A DNA stretch of 64,000 nt. Origin: Mycolicibacter kumamotonensis (GTDB lineage: Bacteria > Actinomycetota > Actinomycetes > Mycobacteriales > Mycobacteriaceae). A program made the translations under genes and the position numbers. Under the pieces are notes generated by a model that had not been told where the DNA came from, did not search any database, and saw nothing but the letters and a program-made list of their open reading frames with translations. Of this stretch, positions 1-6,899 are shown in pieces (position 1 is the first letter of the stretch; each line of letters opens with the position of its first letter). The stretch lies in NCBI RefSeq assembly GCF_002086285.1, contig NZ_MVHU01000020.1:21985-85984 (forward strand), read 5' to 3'.

Positions 1-365
1 TGCGCTTCACCGAAGGGCCGATTCCCGACGAAGGTGTGCCCAGCGGATCGTCGACCACCACGTTGTGGGCGCGCGACGTTGATCAACGCCCGCTGGACTT
101 CGCCGCGCTGGCCGCAGTCTCCGACATCTTCTACCCGCGGGTGTTCCTGCGCCGCGGCGGCTTCATCCCGGCCGGCACCATCTCGCTGACCACCTATTTC
201 CACGCCGACGCCGCGCAGCTCGAGGCCGTGGGCGGCGATTTCGTGCTGGGCAGCGCCCGCGCCAACGGCTTCTCCCGCGGCTACTTCGACCAGAGCGCGC
301 ACCTGTGGTCCCGCGACGGTGTGCTGCTGACCAGCAGCCATCAGCTGGTGTATTTCAAGGACTGA
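1..365 (+). CDS. Acyl-CoA thioesterase family protein, 3' part (5' end outside window)
   Basis: The reading frame is open from base 3, so only the C-terminal ~120 residues are here. The visible part resembles the second hotdog fold of TesB/PaaI-like acyl-CoA thioesterases: a TLWARD segment, a DIFYPRVF helix that follows a run of alanines, a SLTTYFHAD strand, and a C-terminal strand ending HQLVYFKD. Such enzymes hydrolyse acyl-CoA to free acid and CoA in the cytoplasm. The family call rests on pattern recognition of this half only; the catalytic residues of the N-terminal half cannot be checked. It ends just before a promoter that starts the duplicated module. Confidence 0.65.
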   Translation, partial: RFTEGPIPDEGVPSGSSTTTLWARDVDQRPLDFAALAAVSDIFYPRVFLRRGGFIPAGTISLTTYFHADAAQLEAVGGDFVLGSARANGFSRGYFDQSAHLWSRDGVLLTSSHQLVYFKD

Positions 366-403
366 GCGTCGCCGGGTGAATACCGCGATCGGCACGGTTG
401 AAC

Positions 404-409
404 TAGCGT
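404..409 (+). promoter_or_regulatory. -10 element TAGCGT, module copy 1
   Basis: TAGCGT fits the mycobacterial -10 consensus TANNNT and lies 8 nt before ATG 418. The same hexamer and spacing recur at 2487-2492 in copy 2, although the 8-nt spacer differs completely between copies (CCCCGGGT against CGGAAAAC). This supports a conserved promoter with a leaderless or nearly leaderless start. Confidence 0.55.
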
Positions 410-417
410 CCCCGGGT

Positions 418-1698
418 ATGCCCGAGGAACTCGGTGCCCACGCCGATGCCGCGCGAGATCGCGAGGCCGCGCTGGCCACCCGGCTGCACACCACGACACA
501 ACTGGACCGGGCGTTCGTCGCGACGCTGCGCGGTGCGGCGCAGGTGGCGCTGCGCGGGCGCCGACGACTCGACGGCATCGAGGCCGAGATCCGCGAGGCA
601 CTGGCCAATCAGCAAGCCCTGGCGCTGGATACCCCCGCCGGCGCCCGCCAGTTTCAACAGTTCCTGACCGTCAAAACCCGTGACATCCACCGGGTGATCG
701 CCGACACCGTGGCCGACAGCCACGCCCGTGCGGCGGCGGCGCGGTCCCTGGGTGCCGGCTACACCGTCAAGGGGCCGCGCGCGCCAGGCGTCCAGGCCGT
801 CGACCACAGCTTCAAGCGGTCGCCCGCCTCAGCCGACGAACGTCGTCTCAATCAGATCGACGCCTTCAAGCAGGTCTTCGGCCGCGACCCGGTCTCGGCC
901 TCCGATTGGACGACTGCGGCCGCCTTGGATGCACACACCTACGACCCGAAGTTCCAGGGCGTGGACTCCGAGATCCGCGTCGCCAGGATCGATCCGGTGC
1001 CGGGACAGGGGGTGGTGCGTGCGTCGCAGTGGATTGAGCAGCCGTGGGTCAACCGCTTGGGCTCACATGACGCCGGCAACGACCGGGGCCCCAACCCGCG
1101 GTTCGACCCCGAAGACACCAAGGTCACCACCTACATCGACTACGACAACGGGATCGTGGTGATGCGGCAGAACCCCTCCGCCGAACTCAACATCGACGGC
1201 GCTCCGGTACGCGTGGAAGTCGGTGTCCCCCGAGGCAGCGTCACGCAAACCCCGGATGGATCGGTGCGGATCAAGTACGACGCCGCGAACCCACTCGCAC
1301 CGGGCGTCTCCGCCGATCCGCGCGGCCCGCTAGGCAGCCACCGATTGAGCGTGAACGGCGACCTGGTTTTCACCCCCGGTCCAGATGGCGTGCATGTCGA
1401 CGGCACCCGAACGGATTACCCGTCTTTGGAGGTCTACCAAGACCTACCCGGCGGCAGCACCCGCACCGTTCTGATCGACCCGGCTCAATCCGGAAGCACC
1501 AACGGACCCCTGTTCAACCTTCCGTTCCACCACGAGGTCGGCATCGGAGGCAAGGCGTTCGCGCCCTTCGACCACGGCGGGAACTGGAATCCACGATTCG
1601 ACGTCCGATCTCCCCTGCCTGCCACGGATTTCGGACCCACCGTGGCACCACCAGCAGTACCTTCACCGTCGGGCAGACCCGGCGGTGTCCCCGCCTGA
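418..1698 (+). CDS. DUF4226 domain-containing protein (Rv2082/Rv3899c-like), copy 1
   Basis: A 426-aa soluble-looking protein of unknown function. The N-terminal ~120 residues are helical and carry the RRRLDGIEAEI, DTPAGARQFQQF and KTRDIHRV segments of the mycobacterial DUF4226 family. The C-terminal half is beta-rich, with conserved stretches DAGNDRGPNPRFDPEDTK, TTYIDYDNGIVVMRQNPS and DGSVRIKYDAANP that I associate with Rv2082 and Rv3899c, proteins encoded beside type VII secretion genes. No signal peptide or membrane segment is visible. A GTG at 376 is in frame, but TAGCGT at 404-409 placed 8 nt before ATG 418 makes 418 the better start. Two small membrane-protein genes follow. Confidence 0.7.
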   Translation: MPEELGAHADAARDREAALATRLHTTTQLDRAFVATLRGAAQVALRGRRRLDGIEAEIREALANQQALALDTPAGARQFQQFLTVKTRDIHRVIADTVADSHARAAAARSLGAGYTVKGPRAPGVQAVDHSFKRSPASADERRLNQIDAFKQVFGRDPVSASDWTTAAALDAHTYDPKFQGVDSEIRVARIDPVPGQGVVRASQWIEQPWVNRLGSHDAGNDRGPNPRFDPEDTKVTTYIDYDNGIVVMRQNPSAELNIDGAPVRVEVGVPRGSVTQTPDGSVRIKYDAANPLAPGVSADPRGPLGSHRLSVNGDLVFTPGPDGVHVDGTRTDYPSLEVYQDLPGGSTRTVLIDPAQSGSTNGPLFNLPFHHEVGIGGKAFAPFDHGGNWNPRFDVRSPLPATDFGPTVAPPAVPSPSGRPGGVPA

Positions 1699-1717
1699 TC
1701 ATCAAAAGGAGCCATGC

Positions 1718-2071
1718 ATGCCCAGTGCAATTCTGGCCCGTGTCCGCGATGGCGGCCCCGCCTTCTGGCGCACCGCCACCCGGTCAGCACCGCTGGTCGT
1801 CCAAGCCGTCCTCGCGGCGCTAATCGGCATCGGCTGGCTGGGGCTGAGTGGCAGCCCACTCTCCTATGGCACACCGTTTCGCTGGCTGGCCACGGCAGCT
1901 TTCATCGTGCCGACCGTCGCAGCTCTGGTGATCGGCGCGGTGTTGTTGCGCGCGGAGTCACCGTATCGACGCGGTGTCGGTCTGGCTGTCTGCGGATCTG
2001 CCGTAGTGACCTTCATCAGCGGATTGTTCTACGTGCTGATTTTCCTGCCGTGGTTCGAGGGCGGCGCATGA
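1718..2071 (+). CDS. Small membrane protein A (module copy 1)
   Basis: A 117-aa protein with three predicted membrane segments, about residues 25-43, 55-77 and 90-112, and the short motif ATRSAPLVVQ before the first one. An AAAGGAG ribosome binding site lies 8 nt before ATG 1718. Its stop overlaps the next start (ATGA), so the two membrane proteins are translationally coupled. It is homologous to the gene at 3479-3826. Function unknown; position after the DUF4226 gene in both copies suggests the products work together. Confidence 0.7.
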   Translation: MPSAILARVRDGGPAFWRTATRSAPLVVQAVLAALIGIGWLGLSGSPLSYGTPFRWLATAAFIVPTVAALVIGAVLLRAESPYRRGVGLAVCGSAVVTFISGLFYVLIFLPWFEGGA

Positions 2072-2370
2072 CCAGCCCGGACACCGAAGTCCGCTACGGC
2101 CCGCACAGTTTCATCGCCGCGTTGGCGACCATTGCGATCGTCGAGACCGCGACCTGGATGTGGTTTCCGTACTGGATCGCGGACTTGTACGTTTTCGGCC
2201 TCGCTACCGCCATTGTGGTGCCGACCGGCTTCTTCATGTCCCAGAGCGGTGGCATCAAGACTGCACAGGTCGGCCGCGGCATGCTGATCGGCTATCTCGC
2301 CACCCCGCTGACCATCGCACTGGCCGTCATCCCGCCGGTGGTGATCATTCAGCTACTGCGTCTGGTCTGA
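2068..2370 (+). CDS. Small membrane protein B (module copy 1)
   Basis: A 100-aa protein with three hydrophobic segments at roughly residues 13-30, 34-52 and 75-98, and the conserved motifs RYGPHSF, IVETATW and YLATPLTIA. It overlaps the upstream gene by 4 bp (ATGA). It is homologous to 3172-3465, which sits before, not after, the other membrane gene in copy 2. Function unknown. Its last codons overlap the remnant of the minus-strand recombinase gene. Confidence 0.68.
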   Translation: MTSPDTEVRYGPHSFIAALATIAIVETATWMWFPYWIADLYVFGLATAIVVPTGFFMSQSGGIKTAQVGRGMLIGYLATPLTIALAVIPPVVIIQLLRLV

Positions 2371-2448
2371 AGTCCCCGGCCCGCCGCGGATCGTCGCACT
2401 TGCCGGTGAGCAGCTTCGACACCGTGCCGGGATTCCATGGCCGGCGGC
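2368..2448 (-). pseudogene. Remnant of recombinase-domain gene 3' end
   Basis: Read on the minus strand, about 80 bp translate to a segment matching WNPGTVSKLLTGK and DDPRR.GDFRP, the C-terminus of the intact gene at 3827-4606. There is no upstream continuation: copy 2 of the module begins directly afterwards. This is the trace of a recombinase gene that once closed copy 1 and was cut at the duplication junction. Confidence 0.75.
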
Positions 2449-2486
2449 TGTCAGCCGGGTGAATACCGCGATCGGCACGGTTGAAC

Positions 2487-2492
2487 TAGCGT
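2487..2492 (+). promoter_or_regulatory. -10 element TAGCGT, module copy 2
   Basis: Identical hexamer and 8-nt spacing to ATG 2501 as in copy 1 (404-409); the upstream ~30 bases are the same in both copies. Confidence 0.5.
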
Positions 2493-2500
2493 CGGAAAAC

Positions 2501-3136
2501 ATGCCCGAGGAACTCGGTGCCCACGCCAATGCCGCGCGAGAGCGCGAGGCCGCCCTGGCCACCCGGCTGCACACCACGACGCAACTGGACCGGGCGTTCG
2601 TCGCGACGCTGCGCGGTGCGGCCAGGTGGCGCTGCGCGGGCGCCGACGACTCGACGGCATCGAGGCCGAGATCCGCCGAGGCACTGGCCAATCAGCAAGC
2701 CCTGGCGTTGGACACCCCCGCCGGGCAGGGGGTGGTGCGTGCGTCGCAATGGATTGAGCAGCCGTGGGTCAACCGCTTGGGCTCACATGACGCCGGCAAC
2801 GACCGGGGCCCCAACCCGAACTTCGATCCCGAGGACACCAAGGTCACCACCTACATCGACTATGACAACGGGATCGTGGTGATGCGCCAGAATCCGTCCG
2901 TCGAGCTCAACGACAGCGGTGGCCCCGGGAGGGTGAAAGTCGGTGTCCCGCAGGGCAGTATTGCGCAGACGCCGGACGGCTCGGTACGCATCAAGTACGA
3001 CGCCGGCAACCTGCCGGGCCATCACGAGGTCGGTGTCGGCAGCTCCGCGTTCGCCCCGTTCGGCGACGCCGCCACCGATTTCGGACCGGTGTACGCGCCG
3101 CCGTCGGTCTCCTCGACATCCGGACAACTCGGCTGA
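2501..3136 (+). pseudogene. DUF4226-type gene, copy 2, internally deleted and doubly frameshifted (ORF still open)
   Basis: The open frame gives 211 aa from ATG 2501 (225 from GTG 2459). Against copy 1 it has lost one G near 2620 and gained one C near 2676. Residues between these points are therefore read in another frame (RWRCAGADDSTAS instead of VALRGRRRLDG). About 363 bp corresponding to copy 1 ~642-1004 are missing, bounded by GCCGG in copy 1, and a second stretch (~1290-1525) is gone near the 3' end. The C-terminal beta-rich segment (TTYIDYDNGIVVMRQNPS) is intact. The helical N-terminal domain is destroyed, so I call it a decaying gene, but a short product is possible. Confidence 0.6.
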
Positions 3137-3171
3137 GCCTCGAGCCGCTCCCGAAGGGATAACTTCTACCC

Positions 3172-3465
3172 ATGACCGCCCCGACCCCGACAGACCGCTA
3201 CGGCCCGCGGAGCTTGGTCGCCGCGCTGGCGACCATCGTGATCGTCGAGACCGCCACCTGGGTGTGGCTGCCGTTGTGGATCGCCAACCTGTTCTTCTTC
3301 GCAATCGCCACGGCCGTTGTGGTGCCGATAGGGCTGTTCATGAGCCAGCTGCCCGATGAGATCGGGCAGGCCGGCCGGGGGATCCTTGCGGGCTACCTCG
3401 CGACACCGTTGACGATCGCGATCACGCTCATCCCGGCCGGCTTGATCTACTTGCTACTGCACTGA
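3172..3465 (+). CDS. Small membrane protein B (module copy 2)
   Basis: A 97-aa protein with three hydrophobic segments, homologous to 2068-2370 (shared DRYGPRSL/RYGPHSF, IVETATWVW and YLATPLTIAI). An AAGGGATAAC stretch precedes ATG 3172. It now lies upstream of the partner gene, reversed relative to copy 1. Function unknown. Confidence 0.68.
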   Translation: MTAPTPTDRYGPRSLVAALATIVIVETATWVWLPLWIANLFFFAIATAVVVPIGLFMSQLPDEIGQAGRGILAGYLATPLTIAITLIPAGLIYLLLH

Positions 3466-3478
3466 AAGGCACTCAGGC

Positions 3479-3826
3479 ATGCCCAACACGGTGCTCAGTC
3501 GAATCCGGGTGCAGGACAGCGATGTTTGGCGGATCGCCACCCGATCATCACCGGTCGTCGTGCAGCCGGTCCTGGCGGTCTGGTTCGGTATCGGCTGGCT
3601 GCTGGGACAAACTCCGGTCGTCGACCACATCGGGGTTCCCATCCTGATAGCGGTCGCCGCCCTACTGACGACCGTGGCCTCGTTGCTGATCGGCGCGACA
3701 TTGCTGGGCACCGACTCGCCTCGTCGTCGCGGTATGGGCTTGGCGATCGGCGGGTGCGGCCTGGCCGTCTTGATCAGTGGATTGGTCTACGCCCTGATCT
3801 TCGTGCCGATCGTGTATCCCGGATGA
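3479..3826 (+). CDS. Small membrane protein A (module copy 2)
   Basis: A 115-aa protein with three hydrophobic segments at about residues 30-43, 52-74 and 88-110, homologous to 1718-2071 (RIATRSSPVVVQPVLA, SPRRRGMGLAIGG, LISGLVYALIF). A GAAAGG site lies 9 nt before ATG 3479. It is convergent with, and abuts, the recombinase-domain gene at 3827. Confidence 0.68.
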   Translation: MPNTVLSRIRVQDSDVWRIATRSSPVVVQPVLAVWFGIGWLLGQTPVVDHIGVPILIAVAALLTTVASLLIGATLLGTDSPRRRGMGLAIGGCGLAVLISGLVYALIFVPIVYPG

Positions 3827-4606
3827 TCACCCGGCTACGGCATCTGGCCTGAAGTCACCGGGCCGCCTCGGGTCGTCGTACTTGCCGGCCAGCAGCTTCG
3901 ACACCGTACCGGGCTTCCACTCCCGGCCGGTCGGGGTACGCTGCCCCGCGGAGTTGAGCACCCGCGCGGTGGCCGCCTGGGTAACACCGCAGCCGTGCAC
4001 CAACCAGCCCGCATACCGCTTGACCTGACGCTTGCGCTCCGGCCACGGCACCGCCGGCGACGGCAGCATCGGCGGCACCGGGTGCACGTTCGCCCGGCCC
4101 CCGTCGGTTGTGCGCCGCACCGACTGTCGGCCGTCGGCCTTGACCAGCGCCATCTCGATCTCCCGGCCGAGGCTCTTGGCGCCCTCGGCGGCCAGCGCCG
4201 CCTGATCCAGGCTGTCGACGGCTTGAACCTCGCGCCGCAGCGCGAAGTCAATCTCGTTCATGCCGCCGTCGGTCGGCGCCGGGTACAGCCCCCGGGTCAA
4301 CCGCACGTTCAGGCCGTGACGCTGCAACACCAGGCTCAGCCGCCGCAGGTGCTGTTCCCGAATGAAGTCCGGACCCGGGAACGGCACCCAGACGTCCATC
4401 CGCCCGGCGATCGCGCGGCCCAGCGCGGCGACCACGGCGTCGATTTCGGTCAGGTCATCGGTGCCGCCGGCCTCGCCCTCCTCGAAACCGAACGCCTCGA
4501 CGATGATGCAGTGCTGTTTGGCGGCGTCCCTGGCCAGCTCGGCGCGGTGGGCCGTGGTGTCGTTGTCCCCGAGCAGGACAACGCGGTCGACTGCCGACTG
4601 CGACAT
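3827..4606 (-). CDS. Recombinase-domain protein lacking a recognisable serine-recombinase catalytic domain
   Basis: A 259-aa protein started by ATG 4606 after a GGGAGG ribosome binding site. The C-terminal ~65 residues (GVTQAATARVLNSAGQRTP, REWKPGTVSKLLAGKYDDP) look like the DNA-binding recombinase domain of large serine recombinases. The N-terminal half (VVLLGDNDTTAHRAEL, DVWVPFPGPDFIREQHLRRL, GLNVRLTRGLYPAP) is only loosely resolvase-like, and I do not see the usual Y-x-R-x-S catalytic start. It may be a DNA-binding regulator or a divergent recombinase. A fragment of a second copy lies at 2368-2448. Confidence 0.65.
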   Translation of the reverse strand: MSQSAVDRVVLLGDNDTTAHRAELARDAAKQHCIIVEAFGFEEGEAGGTDDLTEIDAVVAALGRAIAGRMDVWVPFPGPDFIREQHLRRLSLVLQRHGLNVRLTRGLYPAPTDGGMNEIDFALRREVQAVDSLDQAALAAEGAKSLGREIEMALVKADGRQSVRRTTDGGRANVHPVPPMLPSPAVPWPERKRQVKRYAGWLVHGCGVTQAATARVLNSAGQRTPTGREWKPGTVSKLLAGKYDDPRRPGDFRPDAVAG

Positions 4607-4712
4607 TGCTGACCTCCCGATATCTCAAGCCCCCGTGGGGAAGTGCTGGTGAAAAGAATCTATCGGCGACCACCGACAAGTTCTGGCGGCCGGCTACCCG
4701 GGGTGTAGCCGC

Positions 4713-4916
4713 TCACTCTTCCCGCTCCCCGGCGTTCCACTCGCGGGCAACGGCACGCAACTCGGTGCGTACCGCGGAGCGGCGCCGTTCCGGGCGGTGA
4801 TGCTTGTCGACCAGCTGGATTAGGTGCACGCCGACGTCCTCGGCAGTCTGCGCCCACCCATCCCAGCGGGCGACGACGGTGTCCAGCGACGTCAGGTTAT
4901 CGCCGGGTACCGACAA
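4713..4916 (-). CDS. Hypothetical protein, 67 aa
   Basis: A small charged protein (SLDTVVARWDGWAQTAEDVG, LIQLVDKHHRPERRR) beginning at TTG 4916; no better start is in frame. No domain recognised. It is divergent from the ankyrin gene at 4974 with an inverted repeat between them. Codon usage looks coding and its composition is unlike a shadow frame, but the call is moderate. Confidence 0.45.
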   Translation of the reverse strand: MSVPGDNLTSLDTVVARWDGWAQTAEDVGVHLIQLVDKHHRPERRRSAVRTELRAVAREWNAGEREE

Positions 4917-4935
4917 CTCTCGTCCGCCGATCGAT

Positions 4936-4950
4936 CGACAGTTATTGTCG
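4936..4950. promoter_or_regulatory. Inverted repeat CGACA-N5-TGTCG between divergent genes
   Basis: CGACA (4936-4940), spacer GTTAT, TGTCG (4946-4950). It lies 19 bp upstream of the minus-strand start at 4916 and 12 bp before the TAATTT -10 candidate (4962-4967) of the plus-strand gene, so a bound protein could control both. Confidence 0.35.
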
Positions 4951-4973
4951 GACCCCTTGGCTAATTTCGAGTC

Positions 4974-5651
4974 ATGGACGAACCACCTTTAGATTGGCCC
5001 GGCGTGTTGGAACTCTCCCTGCTTCCGGAGGAAGCCATCACCGCCGGGCACCGACTTGCCGATGCGGCCGAGGCCGGTGACTGGCCGGCACTGTTCGATC
5101 TGCTGGACGCCATCCCCGCGCTCAGCGTCAACCAGTGGCGGCCCGGCGCCGCGGCCTGGCTCACCCCGCTGCACCAGGCCGCCCGCCACGGGGCACCGGC
5201 GAAAGTCTTTGCCGCGCTGCTCGATCGCGGCGCACTGCGCGGCCTGCGCGACGCCCGCGGCTTCACCGCCTACGACATCGCCGAGGACATCGGGCATCCC
5301 ACGGAACTGATCTCCGCGCTGACTCCGCCGCCGTCGCCGCTGTCGGCCGAACGGGTCCGCAGCCTCGACGCCAACCTGGAGTGGGCCATCGACGGCGTCA
5401 TCCGCAGCGCGCAGCTTTTCGACGGCCACGACGACCACGCCCTGCGACGGATGTTGCGCTATCCCCCGGTGGCCGTGCTGCACGAAGCCCCCGGCCACGC
5501 GGTGCGCCTGGCGATCCCGGGGCTATCCGGCGGAGTCCGGGTGACGCTGCGGCGCGGCTACCTGGAGGCGGTGAGCGGGCTCGGGCCCACCGCACAGACC
5601 CACGTGATCACCCACCGCGGTGTGGTGCTGACCACAGAGGGCCGCACCTGA
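4974..5651 (+). CDS. Ankyrin-repeat domain protein
   Basis: A 225-aa cytoplasmic protein. Residues ~28-115 read as degenerate ankyrin repeats: ADAAEAGDWPALFDLLD, the TPLHQAARHG signature near residue 64, AALLDRGALRGLRDARG, then FTAYDIAEDIGH. The C-terminal half (SLDANLEWAIDGVIR, HALRRMLRYPPVAVLHE) has no recognised domain. TAATTT at 4962-4967 followed by 6 nt and ATG suggests a leaderless start. Ankyrin domains bind other proteins; the partner is unknown. Confidence 0.7.
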   Translation: MDEPPLDWPGVLELSLLPEEAITAGHRLADAAEAGDWPALFDLLDAIPALSVNQWRPGAAAWLTPLHQAARHGAPAKVFAALLDRGALRGLRDARGFTAYDIAEDIGHPTELISALTPPPSPLSAERVRSLDANLEWAIDGVIRSAQLFDGHDDHALRRMLRYPPVAVLHEAPGHAVRLAIPGLSGGVRVTLRRGYLEAVSGLGPTAQTHVITHRGVVLTTEGRT

Positions 5652-5673
5652 TCCGTCGCGTAACGTGACGACC

Positions 5674-6549
5674 ATGGCTTTCCGACTCGCCGACACACCC
5701 GATCAGCACGGCCGCACCTTCGTGGTGACCGGCGCCAACGGCGGACTGGGCGAAGTCGTCACCCGAACCCTGGCCGCCAAGGGCGCCAGCGTGGTGATGG
5801 CCTGCCGCAACACCGCCAAGGCCCAGCAGATCGCCGACGGCATCGACGGCGACGTCTCTGTGGCGGCACTGGATCTGGGCAGCCTGGAGTCGGTACGCGA
5901 CTTCGCCGCCCAGCAGGGCGGCTTCGACGTGCTGGTCAACAACGCCGGGATCATGAACATCCCGCTGAAACGGACGGCCGACGGGTTCGAGATGCAGTTC
6001 GGTGTCAATCACCTCGGGCACTTCGCGCTGACCGGCCTGCTGCTGGACCGCATCGGCGACCGGGTGGTGACGGTATCGAGCATCGCACACAAGCAGACCC
6101 CGAAGTTCTGGATCGACGACCTCAACTACAAGAACCGGTTCTACCAGCGCAACCTGGCCTATGCGCAGTCCAAGCTGGCCAATCTGATGTTCGCCCGCGA
6201 GCTGCAGCGCCGACTGCGCGCGGCCGGCTCGCCGCTGCGCTCCTACGCGGTACACCCCGGCGTGTCGGCCACCGAGTTGTTCGACAACGACAAGACGCTG
6301 CCCGGCTTGGTCACCAAGTACGGTCTGGCGGTGCTGGGCCAGCGCCCCGAGCGGGCCGCCGAGTCGATCGTGTTCGCCGCCACCGTCGCCGACGCCGACC
6401 CGGACGCCTACTGGGGGCCGACGAAGCTCAACCAGTCGCGCGGCCCGATGGGGCCATGCCCGTCGAACAAGCTGTCGAAGGACCAGCAGCTGTGGCGGCG
6501 GCTGTGGGAGGAGTCGGAGAAGATGACCGGGGTCAGCTACCCGGTGTGA
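5674..6549 (+). CDS. Short-chain dehydrogenase/reductase, retinol dehydrogenase-like
   Basis: A 291-aa Rossmann-fold oxidoreductase. The NAD(P) motif TGANGGLGE is at ~20-28, LVNNAGIM near residue 90, and YAQSKLAN holds the catalytic Tyr-x-x-x-Lys near 168; a serine is supplied by TVSSIAHK. The layout matches the WW-oxidoreductase/retinol dehydrogenase-type SDRs common in mycobacteria. The substrate is unknown. ATG 5674 is preferred over GTG 5665 because TAACGT (5661-5666) lies 7 nt before it, a leaderless arrangement. Confidence 0.85.
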   Translation: MAFRLADTPDQHGRTFVVTGANGGLGEVVTRTLAAKGASVVMACRNTAKAQQIADGIDGDVSVAALDLGSLESVRDFAAQQGGFDVLVNNAGIMNIPLKRTADGFEMQFGVNHLGHFALTGLLLDRIGDRVVTVSSIAHKQTPKFWIDDLNYKNRFYQRNLAYAQSKLANLMFARELQRRLRAAGSPLRSYAVHPGVSATELFDNDKTLPGLVTKYGLAVLGQRPERAAESIVFAATVADADPDAYWGPTKLNQSRGPMGPCPSNKLSKDQQLWRRLWEESEKMTGVSYPV

Positions 6550-6668
6550 CCCGGCGCGCCCCGCTGGGACCCGTCGCCGCCCGGGGGCACAGCACGTCGT
6601 CGCCTCAACAGCAACAGCCGTCACGGCGCCGGGGGTATGTGAGTGTTGCCCGCCTTCGAGCGACAGCT

Positions 6669-6700
6669 GGCGTCGGGTCGGGCAACTCGGCGCCGACGCC
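6669..6700 (+). terminator. Possible hairpin terminator after the SDR gene
   Basis: GGCGTCGG (6669-6676) pairs with CCGACGCC (6693-6700) across a 16-nt loop. No U-tract follows, so termination is uncertain. Confidence 0.3.
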
Positions 6701-6718
6701 CGCCCTCACGAGCCGACA

Positions 6719-6899
6719 TAATCTCTGTTGTCGCTCGGAGGTGGGCACACCTCATGCCACTTCCCTGCGGTGACGGGAGTGACGCACGGGACTCCGCCCC
6801 CATCACCTGGCGGCGAGGCGGCAGACAAATTAGCCCTCCACCCCAGCTCACCGGTTAAGTTGTGGCGAGCCGCAATCTGCGGCACCAGACGGACCGAAA
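6719..6899 (+). promoter_or_regulatory. Long structured 5' leader upstream of the pseudokinase-flippase gene
   Basis: The 350-bp gap 6550-6899 has no convincing gene. TAATCT (6719-6724) fits a -10, which would give a leader of ~170 nt. Downstream are GAGGTG/CACCTC (6738-6743 with 6748-6753), CACTTCCC/GGGAGTG (6758-6765 with 6775-6781) and an alternative GGAGT/ACTCC (6776-6780 with 6791-6795) that shares bases with the previous helix. I could not match a known riboswitch class. Confidence 0.35.

Larger units (their letters stand above)
371..2450 (+). repeat. Duplicated module, copy 1 (DUF4226 protein, two membrane proteins, recombinase remnant)
   Basis: This block is paralogous to 2455-4612. 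The first ~45 bases of both copies are nearly identical (from CCGGGTGAATACC to the TAGCGT hexamer), then the DUF4226-type gene, a pair of small membrane-protein genes, and on the minus strand the 3' end of a recombinase-domain gene. In copy 1 the membrane genes run long-then-short; in copy 2 they run short-then-long. Only about 80 bp of the recombinase gene survive here. Confidence 0.8.
2455..4612 (+). repeat. Duplicated module, copy 2 (with intact recombinase-domain gene)
   Basis: Paralogous to 371-2450. It opens with the same promoter block, then a shortened DUF4226-type gene, the two small membrane genes in swapped order, and a complete minus-strand recombinase-domain gene. The first ~180 bp are almost identical to copy 1, and similarity falls in the membrane genes, so the two parts may have diverged at different rates or been partly homogenised. 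Confidence 0.8.

Noticed and set aside
6731..6899. Cobalamin, c-di-AMP or other known riboswitch in the leader at 6719-6899
   Set aside because: GCCACTT resembles part of a B12 box, but the rest of that consensus and the core motifs of other classes were not found.
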